This document shows positions 8,055 through 17,003 of a stretch of DNA of 64,000 nt, piece after piece. The notes under the pieces were generated by a model. The model saw nothing but the letters and a program-made list of their open reading frames with translations, had not been told where the DNA came from and did not search any database. The position numbers and the translations under genes are program-made. Every line of letters starts with the position of its first letter. The first letter of the stretch is position 1. Origin of the DNA: Marinobacter sp. F3R08 (GTDB taxonomy: Bacteria; Pseudomonadota; Gammaproteobacteria; Pseudomonadales; Oleiphilaceae); the NCBI RefSeq assembly GCF_018860425.1, contig NZ_JAHKPI010000015.1, positions 186,001 to 250,000 of the forward strand. The letters run 5' to 3'.

Positions 8055-10781
8055 ATGATGAATAGACAGGAACTCTCTCTCCGCAAGTTACTGGAGTTTC
8101 GTAATGCCTGGGTCGGGTGGCTGGTTTTTGCCGTTGCGATTGCGGTCACCGTACTACTTTGGCAGGTGTCTATTTGGCTGGTTGATGACCGCACGGAAGC
8201 TCGTTTTCGTACCCAGTCCCTGCAGCTCAAATCCGCAATTGAAGAGCGCTTGCTGAACTACGAACAGGTACTGGCCGGCAGTGCCGGCCTGTTTGCGGTG
8301 GCTGGTGATGTTTCCCGAAGCCAGTGGCGCGAATACGTCGATAAGGTTGATATCGACCGGTATTACCCGGGGATTCAGGGTATCGGTTATGTTCGTCGTA
8401 TTGGTGTGCGTCAGATGGCCGATCATATCGCCTCTGTCCGTTCCGAAGGCGTCCATAATTATCTGGTGAACCCGCTGGGTAGCGGTCCCTATTATTACCC
8501 CATGGTTTATCTGGAACCCGGCACAGAGCGTAATCGACGGGCGCTGGGGTACGATGCCTTCAGCGATCCCATCCATCGGCGGGCCATGGAGCGGGCACGT
8601 GACGATGCCACGCCTACGGTCACCGCGAAGGTGGTACTGGTGCAGGAAGAGCTTGGTGAAGATCAGGCGAGTTTTCTGATGTATTACCCGGTCTATCAGG
8701 GCGGTGAAGTGCCTGAGATCCGGGCCGAACGGCGCATGATGCTGGCGGGATACGTGTTCAGTGCATTCCGCATGAACAACCTGATCGACGGGATTGTCGG
8801 TCTGATTTCGCCGTTTCTTGATGTTCGGATTTATGACGCCGGCGTGGTGGAGCGGCAGAACCTCATGTACGGCTCCAATCTCGGTTCCCTTGATAACGAA
8901 TTCAGTTTCCAGATGAGCCAGACCATAAGCCATGGTGGTCGTGACTGGGTGTTGCAGACCCGGTCCACACCTGCATTTGATTTTCTGGCCTCCGATCCCC
9001 GGCCTCCGATCGTTCTGGGTAGCGGGTTGGTGATCAGTGCCTTGCTGTTTCTTTTCGTTCTGGCTCTGATTCGTTCGCGTCTTATGGCTCAGATCAGTGC
9101 CGGGCGCTACCGGGCGATCACCGAGAGCGCCGCCAATGTCACTCTGGTGATGGATCGCGCCGGACAGCCACTCTATGCCAGTCCTTCCAGCCTCGATATT
9201 CTTGGTTTTGAACCGGATCAGGTTCAGTCTTTGAGCTTTGAGGAAATGGTTCACGTTGACGACTGGCCTCAGTTGCATAATAGCTTTGACGACTCGGTGC
9301 AGTCACCGGGCAAGCAGATGCCGGTTATTCGTGCCCGGATTCGTGATGCCGAGGGCCAGTGGCGGGATATGGAAGGTACGTTCACCGCCATGTTGTCGGT
9401 GCCGGGGGTGAACGGGATTGTTTTGAGTCTGCGGGATCTGACCCAGCTGAAAGCTGCCCAGTCGGAATTGCACCGGCTGGCGTTTTACGATCCACTGACC
9501 GGGCTTGCGAACCGTCAGCTGCTCCGGGACCGGCTCAATCATGTGGTCAGTCGCAGTCGGCGAAGCGGTGAACCGGCAGCGCTGATGTTCCTGGATCTGG
9601 ATGGGTTCAAACGGATCAATGATACCCTGGGCCATGATTCTGGCGACGAACTGTTGCGTCAGGTGGCCCAGTGGCTTTTGGGTTGCGTGCGTGAAGAGGA
9701 TTCGGTCGCGCGTCTTGGTGGCGATGAATTTGTGGTTCTGTTGTCCGGGGTTGGCGACGCTGCTTCGGCCGGCAAGGTTGCCGAGACAATTCTGCACAGT
9801 CTTTGCCAGCGAATCCGGTTGAATGATCACGAAGTTGGCATCACGGTCAGTATCGGTATTACCTTGATTCCGCACGATAGCGAGGATGCAGGGACGCTGA
9901 TGAAATACGCCGATCTGGCCATGTACCGTGCCAAAGAGCTGGGCAGGAACACGTTCCAGTTCTTTACGCCGGCCATGAACATCAAGGCGGCGCGACGGCT
10001 TCTGCAGCAGGAAGAGTTGGCGTCGGCTCTGAACGGTGATCGCTTCGTTCTGCACTACCAGCCGAAGATTGATCTGGACCGTGAGCGGGTGATCGGTGTG
10101 GAGGCATTTTTGCGCTGGCATCACCCGGAGAAGGGCCTGGTTTCAGCACAGCAGTTTATTGGGCTGGCTGAAGAAACCGGCTTGATCGTGCGTCTGGGTG
10201 AGTGGGCGCTGAGGCAGGCGTGTATCCAGATCCAGGCTCTGGAGAGAGCCGGTTTCGAATCCCTGAATATGGCGGTGAACCTGTCTGTTCGTCAGCTTAC
10301 TGACTCCGGTTTCCTGGACATGATACGCCGGGTTATCACCGAGACCGGCGTCTCGCCGGAATGTCTTGAGCTGGAGATGCCGGCGGAGCTGCTTAATGAG
10401 GATCCGCGAATGCTCCGGGAGTTGCTGGTGTCGCTCCATGATCTGGGGGTTTGTTTGATTCTGGATGATTTTGGCGCCGGCTCCTGTTCGCTGGTTGCAC
10501 TGCAACAACTGCCGCTGGATGTGATCAAGATTGATCACCGCTTCATTCGTGATATCCCTTACAATGTCAGCGCCACGGACGTCGCTTCCGCCGTCATTGC
10601 CCTGGCTCGAAAGCTCCATCTGACGGTAGTGGCCGAAGGCGTGGAAACCCCGCAGCAGCTCAGCTTTCTCAAAACCCATGGCTGCGCCCAGTGCCAGGGC
10701 AATCTGTTCAGCTATCCGCTGGACGAGGATGCCCTGATTGGTTTCCTGATTCGACAGTATGAAGCGCCTCTGATTTCCTGA
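8055..10781 (+). CDS. CHASE-PAS-GGDEF-EAL membrane protein (cyclic-di-GMP turnover)
   Basis: 908 residues from ATG 8055 (8058 also possible). Order: transmembrane segment (about 19-41), periplasmic CHASE sensor (about 60-300), second transmembrane segment (about 318-340), PAS (about 353-463), GGDEF, EAL. The diguanylate cyclase motif GGDEF is intact at 555-559, with an inhibitory-site RxxD (REED) five residues before it. The EAL signature reads EAF at 683-685, and the usual ExxES/ExTE-like block reads LELEMPAELL, so phosphodiesterase activity is uncertain; DDFG, IKID and EGVE remain. It stands alone after a terminator. The CHASE ligand is unknown. Confidence 0.93.
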   Translation: MMNRQELSLRKLLEFRNAWVGWLVFAVAIAVTVLLWQVSIWLVDDRTEARFRTQSLQLKSAIEERLLNYEQVLAGSAGLFAVAGDVSRSQWREYVDKVDIDRYYPGIQGIGYVRRIGVRQMADHIASVRSEGVHNYLVNPLGSGPYYYPMVYLEPGTERNRRALGYDAFSDPIHRRAMERARDDATPTVTAKVVLVQEELGEDQASFLMYYPVYQGGEVPEIRAERRMMLAGYVFSAFRMNNLIDGIVGLISPFLDVRIYDAGVVERQNLMYGSNLGSLDNEFSFQMSQTISHGGRDWVLQTRSTPAFDFLASDPRPPIVLGSGLVISALLFLFVLALIRSRLMAQISAGRYRAITESAANVTLVMDRAGQPLYASPSSLDILGFEPDQVQSLSFEEMVHVDDWPQLHNSFDDSVQSPGKQMPVIRARIRDAEGQWRDMEGTFTAMLSVPGVNGIVLSLRDLTQLKAAQSELHRLAFYDPLTGLANRQLLRDRLNHVVSRSRRSGEPAALMFLDLDGFKRINDTLGHDSGDELLRQVAQWLLGCVREEDSVARLGGDEFVVLLSGVGDAASAGKVAETILHSLCQRIRLNDHEVGITVSIGITLIPHDSEDAGTLMKYADLAMYRAKELGRNTFQFFTPAMNIKAARRLLQQEELASALNGDRFVLHYQPKIDLDRERVIGVEAFLRWHHPEKGLVSAQQFIGLAEETGLIVRLGEWALRQACIQIQALERAGFESLNMAVNLSVRQLTDSGFLDMIRRVITETGVSPECLELEMPAELLNEDPRMLRELLVSLHDLGVCLILDDFGAGSCSLVALQQLPLDVIKIDHRFIRDIPYNVSATDVASAVIALARKLHLTVVAEGVETPQQLSFLKTHGCAQCQGNLFSYPLDEDALIGFLIRQYEAPLIS

Positions 10782-10884
10782 TCATGGCAATGGTGGCCGG
10801 TAACCGGTAAAATCACGCCGTTTCCGGATCCGGGTAGCGGCGCTCCGGGCGCAATTCTTCGTCTTAACTGAGTATTCATTGTCT

Positions 10885-12687
10885 GTGACTGAACTGAGCC
10901 GAATCCGTAACTTCTCCATCATCGCCCACATCGACCATGGCAAATCAACTCTGGCAGACCGTTTTATCCAGGTCTGTGGTGGTCTGACCGACCGAGAAAT
11001 GGCCGAGCAGGTTCTTGACTCCATGGATCTCGAGCGTGAGCGAGGGATTACCATCAAGGCCCAGAGTGTCACGCTGACATACAAAGCCCGTGACGGCCAG
11101 GAATACAAACTGAACTTTATCGACACCCCGGGGCATGTGGATTTCTCCTATGAGGTCTCGCGATCGCTCTATGCCTGCGAAGGGGCATTGCTGGTGGTTG
11201 ATGCCGGGCAAGGCGTTGAAGCCCAGTCCGTAGCTAACTGCTACACCGCGATCGAACAAGGACTGGAAGTGGTTCCGGTTCTGAACAAGATGGATCTGCC
11301 TCAGGCTGAACCTGAGCGAGTAGCCGCGGAGATTGAGGATATCATCGGCATTGAAGCCTCTGATGCGGTTCGGTGCAGCGCCAAGAGCGGTCTTGGTATT
11401 GAAGACGTGCTGGAGGACCTGATCAAAAGGATCCCGCCTCCTGAGGGTGACCGAAGTGCGCCTCTGCAAGCACTGATCATAGATTCCTGGTTCGACAATT
11501 ATCTGGGCGTCGTTTCGTTGGTCAGGGTCACCGAGGGTACTTTGAGAAAGGGTGACAAGATCGTTATCAAATCCACCGGCAAAGCCTGGAATGCCGATAA
11601 GGTGGGCATTTTCAATCCAAAACCAAAAGACACGGATGTGCTGGAGTCCGGTGATGTCGGCTTCGTGGTTGCCGGCATAAAAGATATCCATGGTGCCCCT
11701 GTGGGCGACACCATTGTGCACCAGAAGTTCGCTGACCAGACGCCCATGCTGCCCGGGTTCAAGAAGGTTAAACCCCAGGTGTATGCGGGACTGTTCCCGG
11801 TCAGCGCCGATGATTACAACGATTTTCGGGATGCTCTGGAAAAACTGACGCTGAATGACGCCTCATTGTTTTTTGAGCCGGAGAACTCCGATGCCCTTGG
11901 TTTTGGCTTCCGCTGTGGTTTCCTCGGCATGCTGCACATGGAAATTATTCAGGAGCGGCTGGAGCGGGAATACGACATCGATCTGATCACCACTGCGCCG
12001 ACGGTTATCTATGAGGTGGTGACCAAGCAGGGTGAGACTCTGTCGGTAGACAACCCGTCCCGGCTTCCGGATATTGGTTCCATTGAAGAAATGCGTGAGC
12101 CAATTGTCGAGGCCAATATTCTGGTACCTCAGGAGCATATCGGCAACGTCATTGCTTTGTGTGAGGAGAAGCGGGGCATCCAGAAGAACATGCACTTTAT
12201 GTCGACTCAGGTTCAGTTGACCTATGAGTTGCCGATGGCTGAAGTGGTGATGGACTTCTTTGATCGCATTAAATCGGCCAGCCGCGGTTTCGCCTCTCTG
12301 GATTACCACTTTACCCGGTTCCAGAATGCCAATCTGGTGAGGCTGGATGTTCTGATCAATGCCGAGCGTGTTGATGCCCTGGCTCTGATCGTGCACAAGG
12401 AACAGGCCCATCACAAAGGCCGGCAGCTGATTGAAAAAATGAAAGAGCTGATTCCGCGGCAGATGTTTGATATCGCCATTCAGGCCGCCATAGGAAACCA
12501 GGTCGTATCGCGGGTCACCGTCAAGGCGCTGCGTAAGAACGTTACCGCCAAGTGCTACGGCGGTGACGTTAGCCGTAAGAAGAAACTGCTACAAAAGCAG
12601 AAAGAAGGTAAAAAGCGTATGAAGCAGCTGGGTAACGTCGAGGTGCCTCAGGAAGCGTTTCTTGCCGTACTGAAAGTGGATAAATAG
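10885..12687 (+). CDS. lepA: Elongation factor 4 (LepA GTPase)
   Basis: 600 residues from the GTG at 10885; a TTG at 10879 would add two. Family length is about 599. The GTP-binding P-loop AHIDHGKS is near the N-terminus, with the DTPGHVDF and NKMDLP nucleotide motifs. The EF-G-like domains III and V and the LepA-specific C-terminal domain ([26 protein letters not shown] region) follow. LepA acts on the ribosome, affecting translocation and 30S biogenesis. It begins the conserved lepA-lepB-rnc-era-recO-pdxJ series and is 12 bases ahead of lepB. Confidence 0.96.
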   Translation: MTELSRIRNFSIIAHIDHGKSTLADRFIQVCGGLTDREMAEQVLDSMDLERERGITIKAQSVTLTYKARDGQEYKLNFIDTPGHVDFSYEVSRSLYACEGALLVVDAGQGVEAQSVANCYTAIEQGLEVVPVLNKMDLPQAEPERVAAEIEDIIGIEASDAVRCSAKSGLGIEDVLEDLIKRIPPPEGDRSAPLQALIIDSWFDNYLGVVSLVRVTEGTLRKGDKIVIKSTGKAWNADKVGIFNPKPKDTDVLESGDVGFVVAGIKDIHGAPVGDTIVHQKFADQTPMLPGFKKVKPQVYAGLFPVSADDYNDFRDALEKLTLNDASLFFEPENSDALGFGFRCGFLGMLHMEIIQERLEREYDIDLITTAPTVIYEVVTKQGETLSVDNPSRLPDIGSIEEMREPIVEANILVPQEHIGNVIALCEEKRGIQKNMHFMSTQVQLTYELPMAEVVMDFFDRIKSASRGFASLDYHFTRFQNANLVRLDVLINAERVDALALIVHKEQAHHKGRQLIEKMKELIPRQMFDIAIQAAIGNQVVSRVTVKALRKNVTAKCYGGDVSRKKKLLQKQKEGKKRMKQLGNVEVPQEAFLAVLKVDK

Positions 12688-12699
12688 AAGGCCTCCTGG

Positions 12700-13506
12700 A
12701 TGGATATCGATTTTCCCCTGGTACTGGTAGTACTGACCTTTGCAACCGGTCTGATCTGGCTGGCTGACAAGCTGTTTCTTCGAAACCGGCGTCTTTCTGC
12801 CTCCCGTGCCAATGGCGCCGGGGAATCAGTCGAGGCTGGCTCCACTACAGAATCAGAAGAGCCCAAGGAACCCTATCTGGTTGATCTGAGCCGATCGTTC
12901 TTTCCGGTACTGGCGATTGTACTGGTTCTGCGTTCGTTTCTGGTTGAACCCTTTCAGATTCCGTCAGGATCCATGCTGCCCACCCTGGAGGTGGGCGACT
13001 TCATTTTGGTGAACAAATACGCCTATGGATTCAGGCTGCCTGTTGCCGGAACCAAAGTGGTCCCTGTAGGTGATCCCCAACGGGGAGATGTGATGGTGTT
13101 TCGCTATCCGGAAGATGGCAAGACCAATTACATCAAGCGGGTGATTGGTCTGCCAGGTGATCAGATCCGTTACCAGGACAAGCAGCTCTTCATCAATGGC
13201 GAACGGGTGGAAACCCGCTTTATCGCGAGATTACCTCCGATGGAATTACGTCATGAAAGTCTCGGCGAAGTTGAACACGATATATTCCTGACCATGGGGC
13301 GCTCTGGTGTCAGTGGTGAGGGCGAGTGGCAGGTGCCGGATGGGCATTACTTCGTCATGGGTGACAATCGCGATAACAGTAATGACAGCCGCTATTGGGG
13401 AATGGTCCCTGATGAGCTGGTAGTGGGCAAGGCCTTTGCTATCTGGATGCACTGGAAATCCCTTACCAGTCTGCCATCCTTTGATCGTGTGGGCGGAATC
13501 GAGTAA
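12700..13506 (+). CDS. lepB: Signal peptidase I
   Basis: 268 residues. Two N-terminal hydrophobic segments (about 4-27 and 66-84) anchor the protein in the inner membrane. The catalytic serine is Ser91 in SGSMLPT and the general-base lysine is Lys146 in NYIKRVIG. The GDNRDNSNDSRYWG box is near residues 222-235. It removes signal peptides from exported proteins such as MucD and MucB encoded in this window. The position between lepA and rnc is conserved. Confidence 0.96.
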   Translation: MDIDFPLVLVVLTFATGLIWLADKLFLRNRRLSASRANGAGESVEAGSTTESEEPKEPYLVDLSRSFFPVLAIVLVLRSFLVEPFQIPSGSMLPTLEVGDFILVNKYAYGFRLPVAGTKVVPVGDPQRGDVMVFRYPEDGKTNYIKRVIGLPGDQIRYQDKQLFINGERVETRFIARLPPMELRHESLGEVEHDIFLTMGRSGVSGEGEWQVPDGHYFVMGDNRDNSNDSRYWGMVPDELVVGKAFAIWMHWKSLTSLPSFDRVGGIE

Positions 13507-13532
13507 CTAGGACTATCTGGAGCGCAGTGATA

Positions 13533-13922
13533 ATGAAAAAGAATAATTTTTCCGGCATGGGCCGTCAGCGGGGTGCCTCCGCATTGACCATGATGATCAT
13601 GGCGCTGTTCTTTGGTGGCCTGCTGACGTTGGTGGTCAAGGTTGGCCCTGCCTACCTGGATGACATCACTATTCAGGAGGCGCTCGAGAGCCTGGATGGC
13701 ACCGAGGGGCTTTCCAGGATGGGGCCGGCCCAGGTGCGCACGATGATTAACAAGCGGCTCAGTGTGAACAATGTCCGGGGATTTGATCCCAAGAATATTA
13801 CGGTCGAAAAAGAAGACGATCTGGTCGTAATCAATGTTGACTACGAAGTGCGCAACAACCTGATCAGTAATCTGGATACGGTGGTTCGCTTCAAGCATAA
13901 ATATGAGATGAAGGGCAAGTGA
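13533..13922 (+). CDS. DUF4845 family membrane-anchored protein
   Basis: About 129 residues from the ATG at 13533, with GGAG about 11 bases upstream; the GTG at 13527 is an alternative. After a short polar start there is one hydrophobic segment (about 15-38), then a small soluble domain. The layout resembles a pilin-like or single-pass anchored protein, matching the DUF4845 family commonly found between lepB and rnc in gammaproteobacteria. No function is established. It overlaps rnc by four bases (GTGA), so translational coupling is likely. Confidence 0.85.
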   Translation: MKKNNFSGMGRQRGASALTMMIMALFFGGLLTLVVKVGPAYLDDITIQEALESLDGTEGLSRMGPAQVRTMINKRLSVNNVRGFDPKNITVEKEDDLVVINVDYEVRNNLISNLDTVVRFKHKYEMKGK

Positions 13923-14608
13923 GTTCACAACCGGATCTGGAACAGCTACAGCGACGCATCGGCTATAAGTTCAAGTCGCCAGAGCGGCTTATGCTGGCTC
14001 TCACCCATCGGAGCTATGGGAATCAGAATAACGAGCGCCTCGAGTTCCTCGGCGATTCCATTGTCAATATGGTTATTGCCGAGTATCTGTTTCTGCACTT
14101 TGAGAAAGCCCGGGAAGGGCAGTTGAGTCGTTTGCGGGCCCGCATGGTGAAGGGGGTTACGCTCGCAGAGATTGGCCGTGAGTTCCAGCTCGGCAATTAC
14201 CTGCGTCTGGGTTCTGGTGAACTGAAAAGTGGTGGCTTCCGGCGGGAATCCATCCTGGCAGATGCGGTAGAATCCATTATTGGTGCAATTTATCTGGACA
14301 GCGATTTTCATACTTGCCGGGAGCAGGTCTTACGTTGGTTCGAGCACCGGCTGGAAAAGCTTGATCTTCAGGATACCCAGAAGGATCCGAAGACCCGTCT
14401 ACAGGAATATCTTCAGTCCCGCCAGTTCCCCCTGCCACGCTACGACGTTATTTCCGTAGACGGTGAGGCCCACAATCAGACATTCCATGTGTCCTGTGCG
14501 TTGCCTTCGCTGGATCGAAAGACCACCGGCACCGGTAGCAGTCGCCGGGTGGCCGAACAGCAGGCAGCCCGTAACGCCCTGAAAGAACTGGGCGTGGAGA
14601 ATCAGTAA
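13919..14608 (+). CDS. rnc: Ribonuclease III
   Basis: 229 residues from a GTG that overlaps the stop of the preceding gene. The catalytic signature [12 protein letters not shown] is near residues 38-49. The second acidic site ([14 protein letters not shown]) follows, and a double-stranded-RNA-binding domain occupies about residues 155-225. It cleaves double-stranded RNA during rRNA processing and mRNA turnover. Its stop overlaps the start of era by one base (TAATG), the usual rnc-era coupling. Confidence 0.96.
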   Translation: MSSQPDLEQLQRRIGYKFKSPERLMLALTHRSYGNQNNERLEFLGDSIVNMVIAEYLFLHFEKAREGQLSRLRARMVKGVTLAEIGREFQLGNYLRLGSGELKSGGFRRESILADAVESIIGAIYLDSDFHTCREQVLRWFEHRLEKLDLQDTQKDPKTRLQEYLQSRQFPLPRYDVISVDGEAHNQTFHVSCALPSLDRKTTGTGSSRRVAEQQAARNALKELGVENQ

Positions 14609-15525
14609 TGAACGATATTACCCGTCCTGAAAATCCCGATAGTCGCTGCGGTTTCGTCGCTATCGTCGGCCGCCCGAACGTTGGCAAATCCACGCTGCTG
14701 AATCACATTCTTGGCCAGAAGCTGAGCATAACGTCCCGAAAACCACAGACGACTCGCCATCAGGTGCTTGGCATCAAGACAGTGGATTCGGTTCAGGCGA
14801 TCTATGTGGACACGCCGGGCATGCACGAGGAAGAGCCTCGAGCCATTAATCGCTATATGAACAAGGCGGCCACATCGGCGCTGATTGATGTCGATGTGGT
14901 GGTATTCGTGGTGGACCAGTTGGCCTGGACGACAGCGGATGAGATGGTGCTGGAGAAGCTCAGTCGACTGACATGCCCGGTAATCCTGGCGGTTAACAAG
15001 GTCGATAAACTCGAAAAGCGGGAAAGCCTCTTGCCTCACCTCGATATGCTCTCGAAGAAGCGCGAATTTACCGAGATCATTCCACTTTCGGCCCTGAAAG
15101 AGACCAACCTTGAACCCCTGGAAGAGGCTGTCGGTCGTTACCTGCCGGAGAGTATCCACTTCTATCCGGATGACCAGATCACCGACCGCAGCGAGCGTTT
15201 TCTTGCTTCGGAGATTGTTCGGGAGAAAATCACCCGGCAATTGGGAGCGGAGCTGCCATACTCCGTGGCAGTAGAGGTTGAGGAGTTCAAGCGGGAAGGC
15301 AAGACGCTGCACATCTCCGCCCTGATACTGGTCGAGCGAGAGGGGCAGAAGAAGATCATCATCGGTGACAAGGGCGAGCGGATGCGCCGTATTGGCCAGG
15401 AGGCGCGAACCGATATGGAGCGGTTGTTCGACAGCAAGATCATGCTGAGGCTCTGGGTTAAGGTCAAGCGTGGCTGGGCCGATAACGACCGGGCCCTGAA
15501 GAGCCTGGGCATGAACGACCTCTGA
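14608..15525 (+). CDS. era: GTPase Era
   Basis: 305 residues. The P-loop GRPNVGKS at about 21-28, the switch region with TTRHQ, DTPG, and NKVD form a complete GTPase domain. A C-terminal KH domain holds the [11 protein letters not shown] loop. Era binds the 3' end of 16S rRNA and assists 30S assembly. Coupled to rnc and followed by recO after seven bases. Confidence 0.96.
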   Translation: MNDITRPENPDSRCGFVAIVGRPNVGKSTLLNHILGQKLSITSRKPQTTRHQVLGIKTVDSVQAIYVDTPGMHEEEPRAINRYMNKAATSALIDVDVVVFVVDQLAWTTADEMVLEKLSRLTCPVILAVNKVDKLEKRESLLPHLDMLSKKREFTEIIPLSALKETNLEPLEEAVGRYLPESIHFYPDDQITDRSERFLASEIVREKITRQLGAELPYSVAVEVEEFKREGKTLHISALILVEREGQKKIIIGDKGERMRRIGQEARTDMERLFDSKIMLRLWVKVKRGWADNDRALKSLGMNDL

Positions 15526-15532
15526 GTCGGGT

Positions 15533-16261
15533 ATGAAGGGACCTGAGTTGCAGGAGCCCGCTTACGTCCTTCATCGCCGTCCCTGGCGGGAAACCAGCCT
15601 GATGGTGGATGTCTTCTCTCTGAATCACGGTCGAATGACCGTGATTGCCCGGGGCGCTAACAGCGCCAAAAGCCCTCTGAAAGCCCAGCTTCAGCCCTTC
15701 CAGCCTCTGGTGATGGATTGGGCCGGCCGGGGCGACCTGAAATCCCTGGTCCAGGTCGAGGTGAGAACCGGCCCGGCACTGACCCGGACAGTAGCTCTCT
15801 ACAGCGGGCTGTATCTTAATGAGCTGTTGCAGCGAATTCTGCCCGTTGCTGATCCCCATCCGACTCTGTTTGCGGCATACATAGATGCGTTGGGGTGTCT
15901 GTCCGCCACCACAGACGTGGAGCCGGTACTTCGGCGCTTTGAGCTCGCCTTTGCTTCTGCACTGGGTTACGACTTTTCCTGGGATCTTGCTACCGATACG
16001 GGGCAATCCGTCGAGTCCGCCCGGGAGTATTGTTATGATCCTGAGCAGGGTATTGTTTCCGCTGTGTCGCCTGGTGTGCGTCTGCGAAATCTGCGGGGCG
16101 AGGTTTTGCTGGAGCTCGCCCGTGAGGACCTGCAATCTGACAGCTGTCGACGATTGGCGAAACGGGTCATGCGGGTGCTTATTGATCACCTTCTGCAGGG
16201 CCGCCCCCTGAACAGTCGCAGCCTTTTCACTCATCTTCGGGGAGAGTCCCATGAATCCTAG
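15533..16261 (+). CDS. recO: DNA repair protein RecO
   Basis: 242 residues, normal length. The N-terminal OB-fold ([19 protein letters not shown] and [13 protein letters not shown] block, here [12 protein letters not shown]) and helical C-terminal part match RecO. It loads RecA onto SSB-coated single-stranded DNA with RecR. Its last 11 bases overlap the start of pdxJ. Confidence 0.92.
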   Translation: MKGPELQEPAYVLHRRPWRETSLMVDVFSLNHGRMTVIARGANSAKSPLKAQLQPFQPLVMDWAGRGDLKSLVQVEVRTGPALTRTVALYSGLYLNELLQRILPVADPHPTLFAAYIDALGCLSATTDVEPVLRRFELAFASALGYDFSWDLATDTGQSVESAREYCYDPEQGIVSAVSPGVRLRNLRGEVLLELAREDLQSDSCRRLAKRVMRVLIDHLLQGRPLNSRSLFTHLRGESHES

Positions 16262-16991
16262 AGTACTGCTTGGCGTCAATATTGATCACGTTGCCACTCT
16301 TCGTCAGGCGAGAGTGACCCGATATCCGGATCCGGTGCAGGCTGCGCTGATGGCAGAGGAGGCTGGTGCAGACGGTATCACGATACATCCCCGGGAGGAT
16401 CGTCGTCACATACAGGACCGGGATGTACTGCTACTCAAGGAAGTGCTTCAGACCAAGATGAATCTGGAAATGGCGATTACTGACGCCATGCTGGCGTTTG
16501 CCGAGCAGGTTCGTCCTGAATGTGTCTGTCTGGTGCCCGAAAAGCGTGAGGAGCTGACCACTGAAGGGGGGCTGGACGTTGAAGGGCAGGAATCCCGGGT
16601 GGCCAAAGCCTGTGAGCGTCTCGCCCGAATAGGGGCAGAGGTGTCCTTGTTTATCGATCCGAATCCAGCCCAGATTGATGCCGCCGTAAGATGCGGCGCG
16701 CCAGTGGTTGAGTTGCACACAGGTGAGTACGCCGAGTCCGATACGCCCGAAGCGGAAAACGCTGCGTTCAAAACGATTGCCGATGCGGTGGCCTATGCCC
16801 GGCAGAAAGGGCTGATCGTCAACGCCGGTCATGGCCTGCATTATCACAACACCGAACGGGTGGCCGCGATCGAGGGGATCAACGAGCTGAATATTGGCCA
16901 CGCCATCATAGCCCGGGCGGTTTTTTGCGGTTTGAAAGAAGCGGTTCGGGATATGAAGACCCTTATTGATCAGGCCCGAGGCCGGGGCTGA
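16251..16991 (+). CDS. pdxJ: Pyridoxine 5'-phosphate synthase
   Basis: 246 residues. The N-terminal motif [12 protein letters not shown], the [18 protein letters not shown] block and the [13 protein letters not shown] phosphate-binding region are all present. PdxJ condenses 3-amino-2-oxopropyl phosphate with 1-deoxyxylulose 5-phosphate to form vitamin B6. It ends the lepA-pdxJ run and converges on barA with only 12 bases between stops and no visible terminator. Confidence 0.96.
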   Translation: MNPRVLLGVNIDHVATLRQARVTRYPDPVQAALMAEEAGADGITIHPREDRRHIQDRDVLLLKEVLQTKMNLEMAITDAMLAFAEQVRPECVCLVPEKREELTTEGGLDVEGQESRVAKACERLARIGAEVSLFIDPNPAQIDAAVRCGAPVVELHTGEYAESDTPEAENAAFKTIADAVAYARQKGLIVNAGHGLHYHNTERVAAIEGINELNIGHAIIARAVFCGLKEAVRDMKTLIDQARGRG

Positions 16992-17003
16992 TTCAAGACA
17001 TCA

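Noticed and set aside
8154..9278. A 374-codon minus-strand frame opposite the CHASE-GGDEF-EAL gene
   Set aside because: Antisense shadow; the plus-strand protein has continuous domain matches across the same bases.
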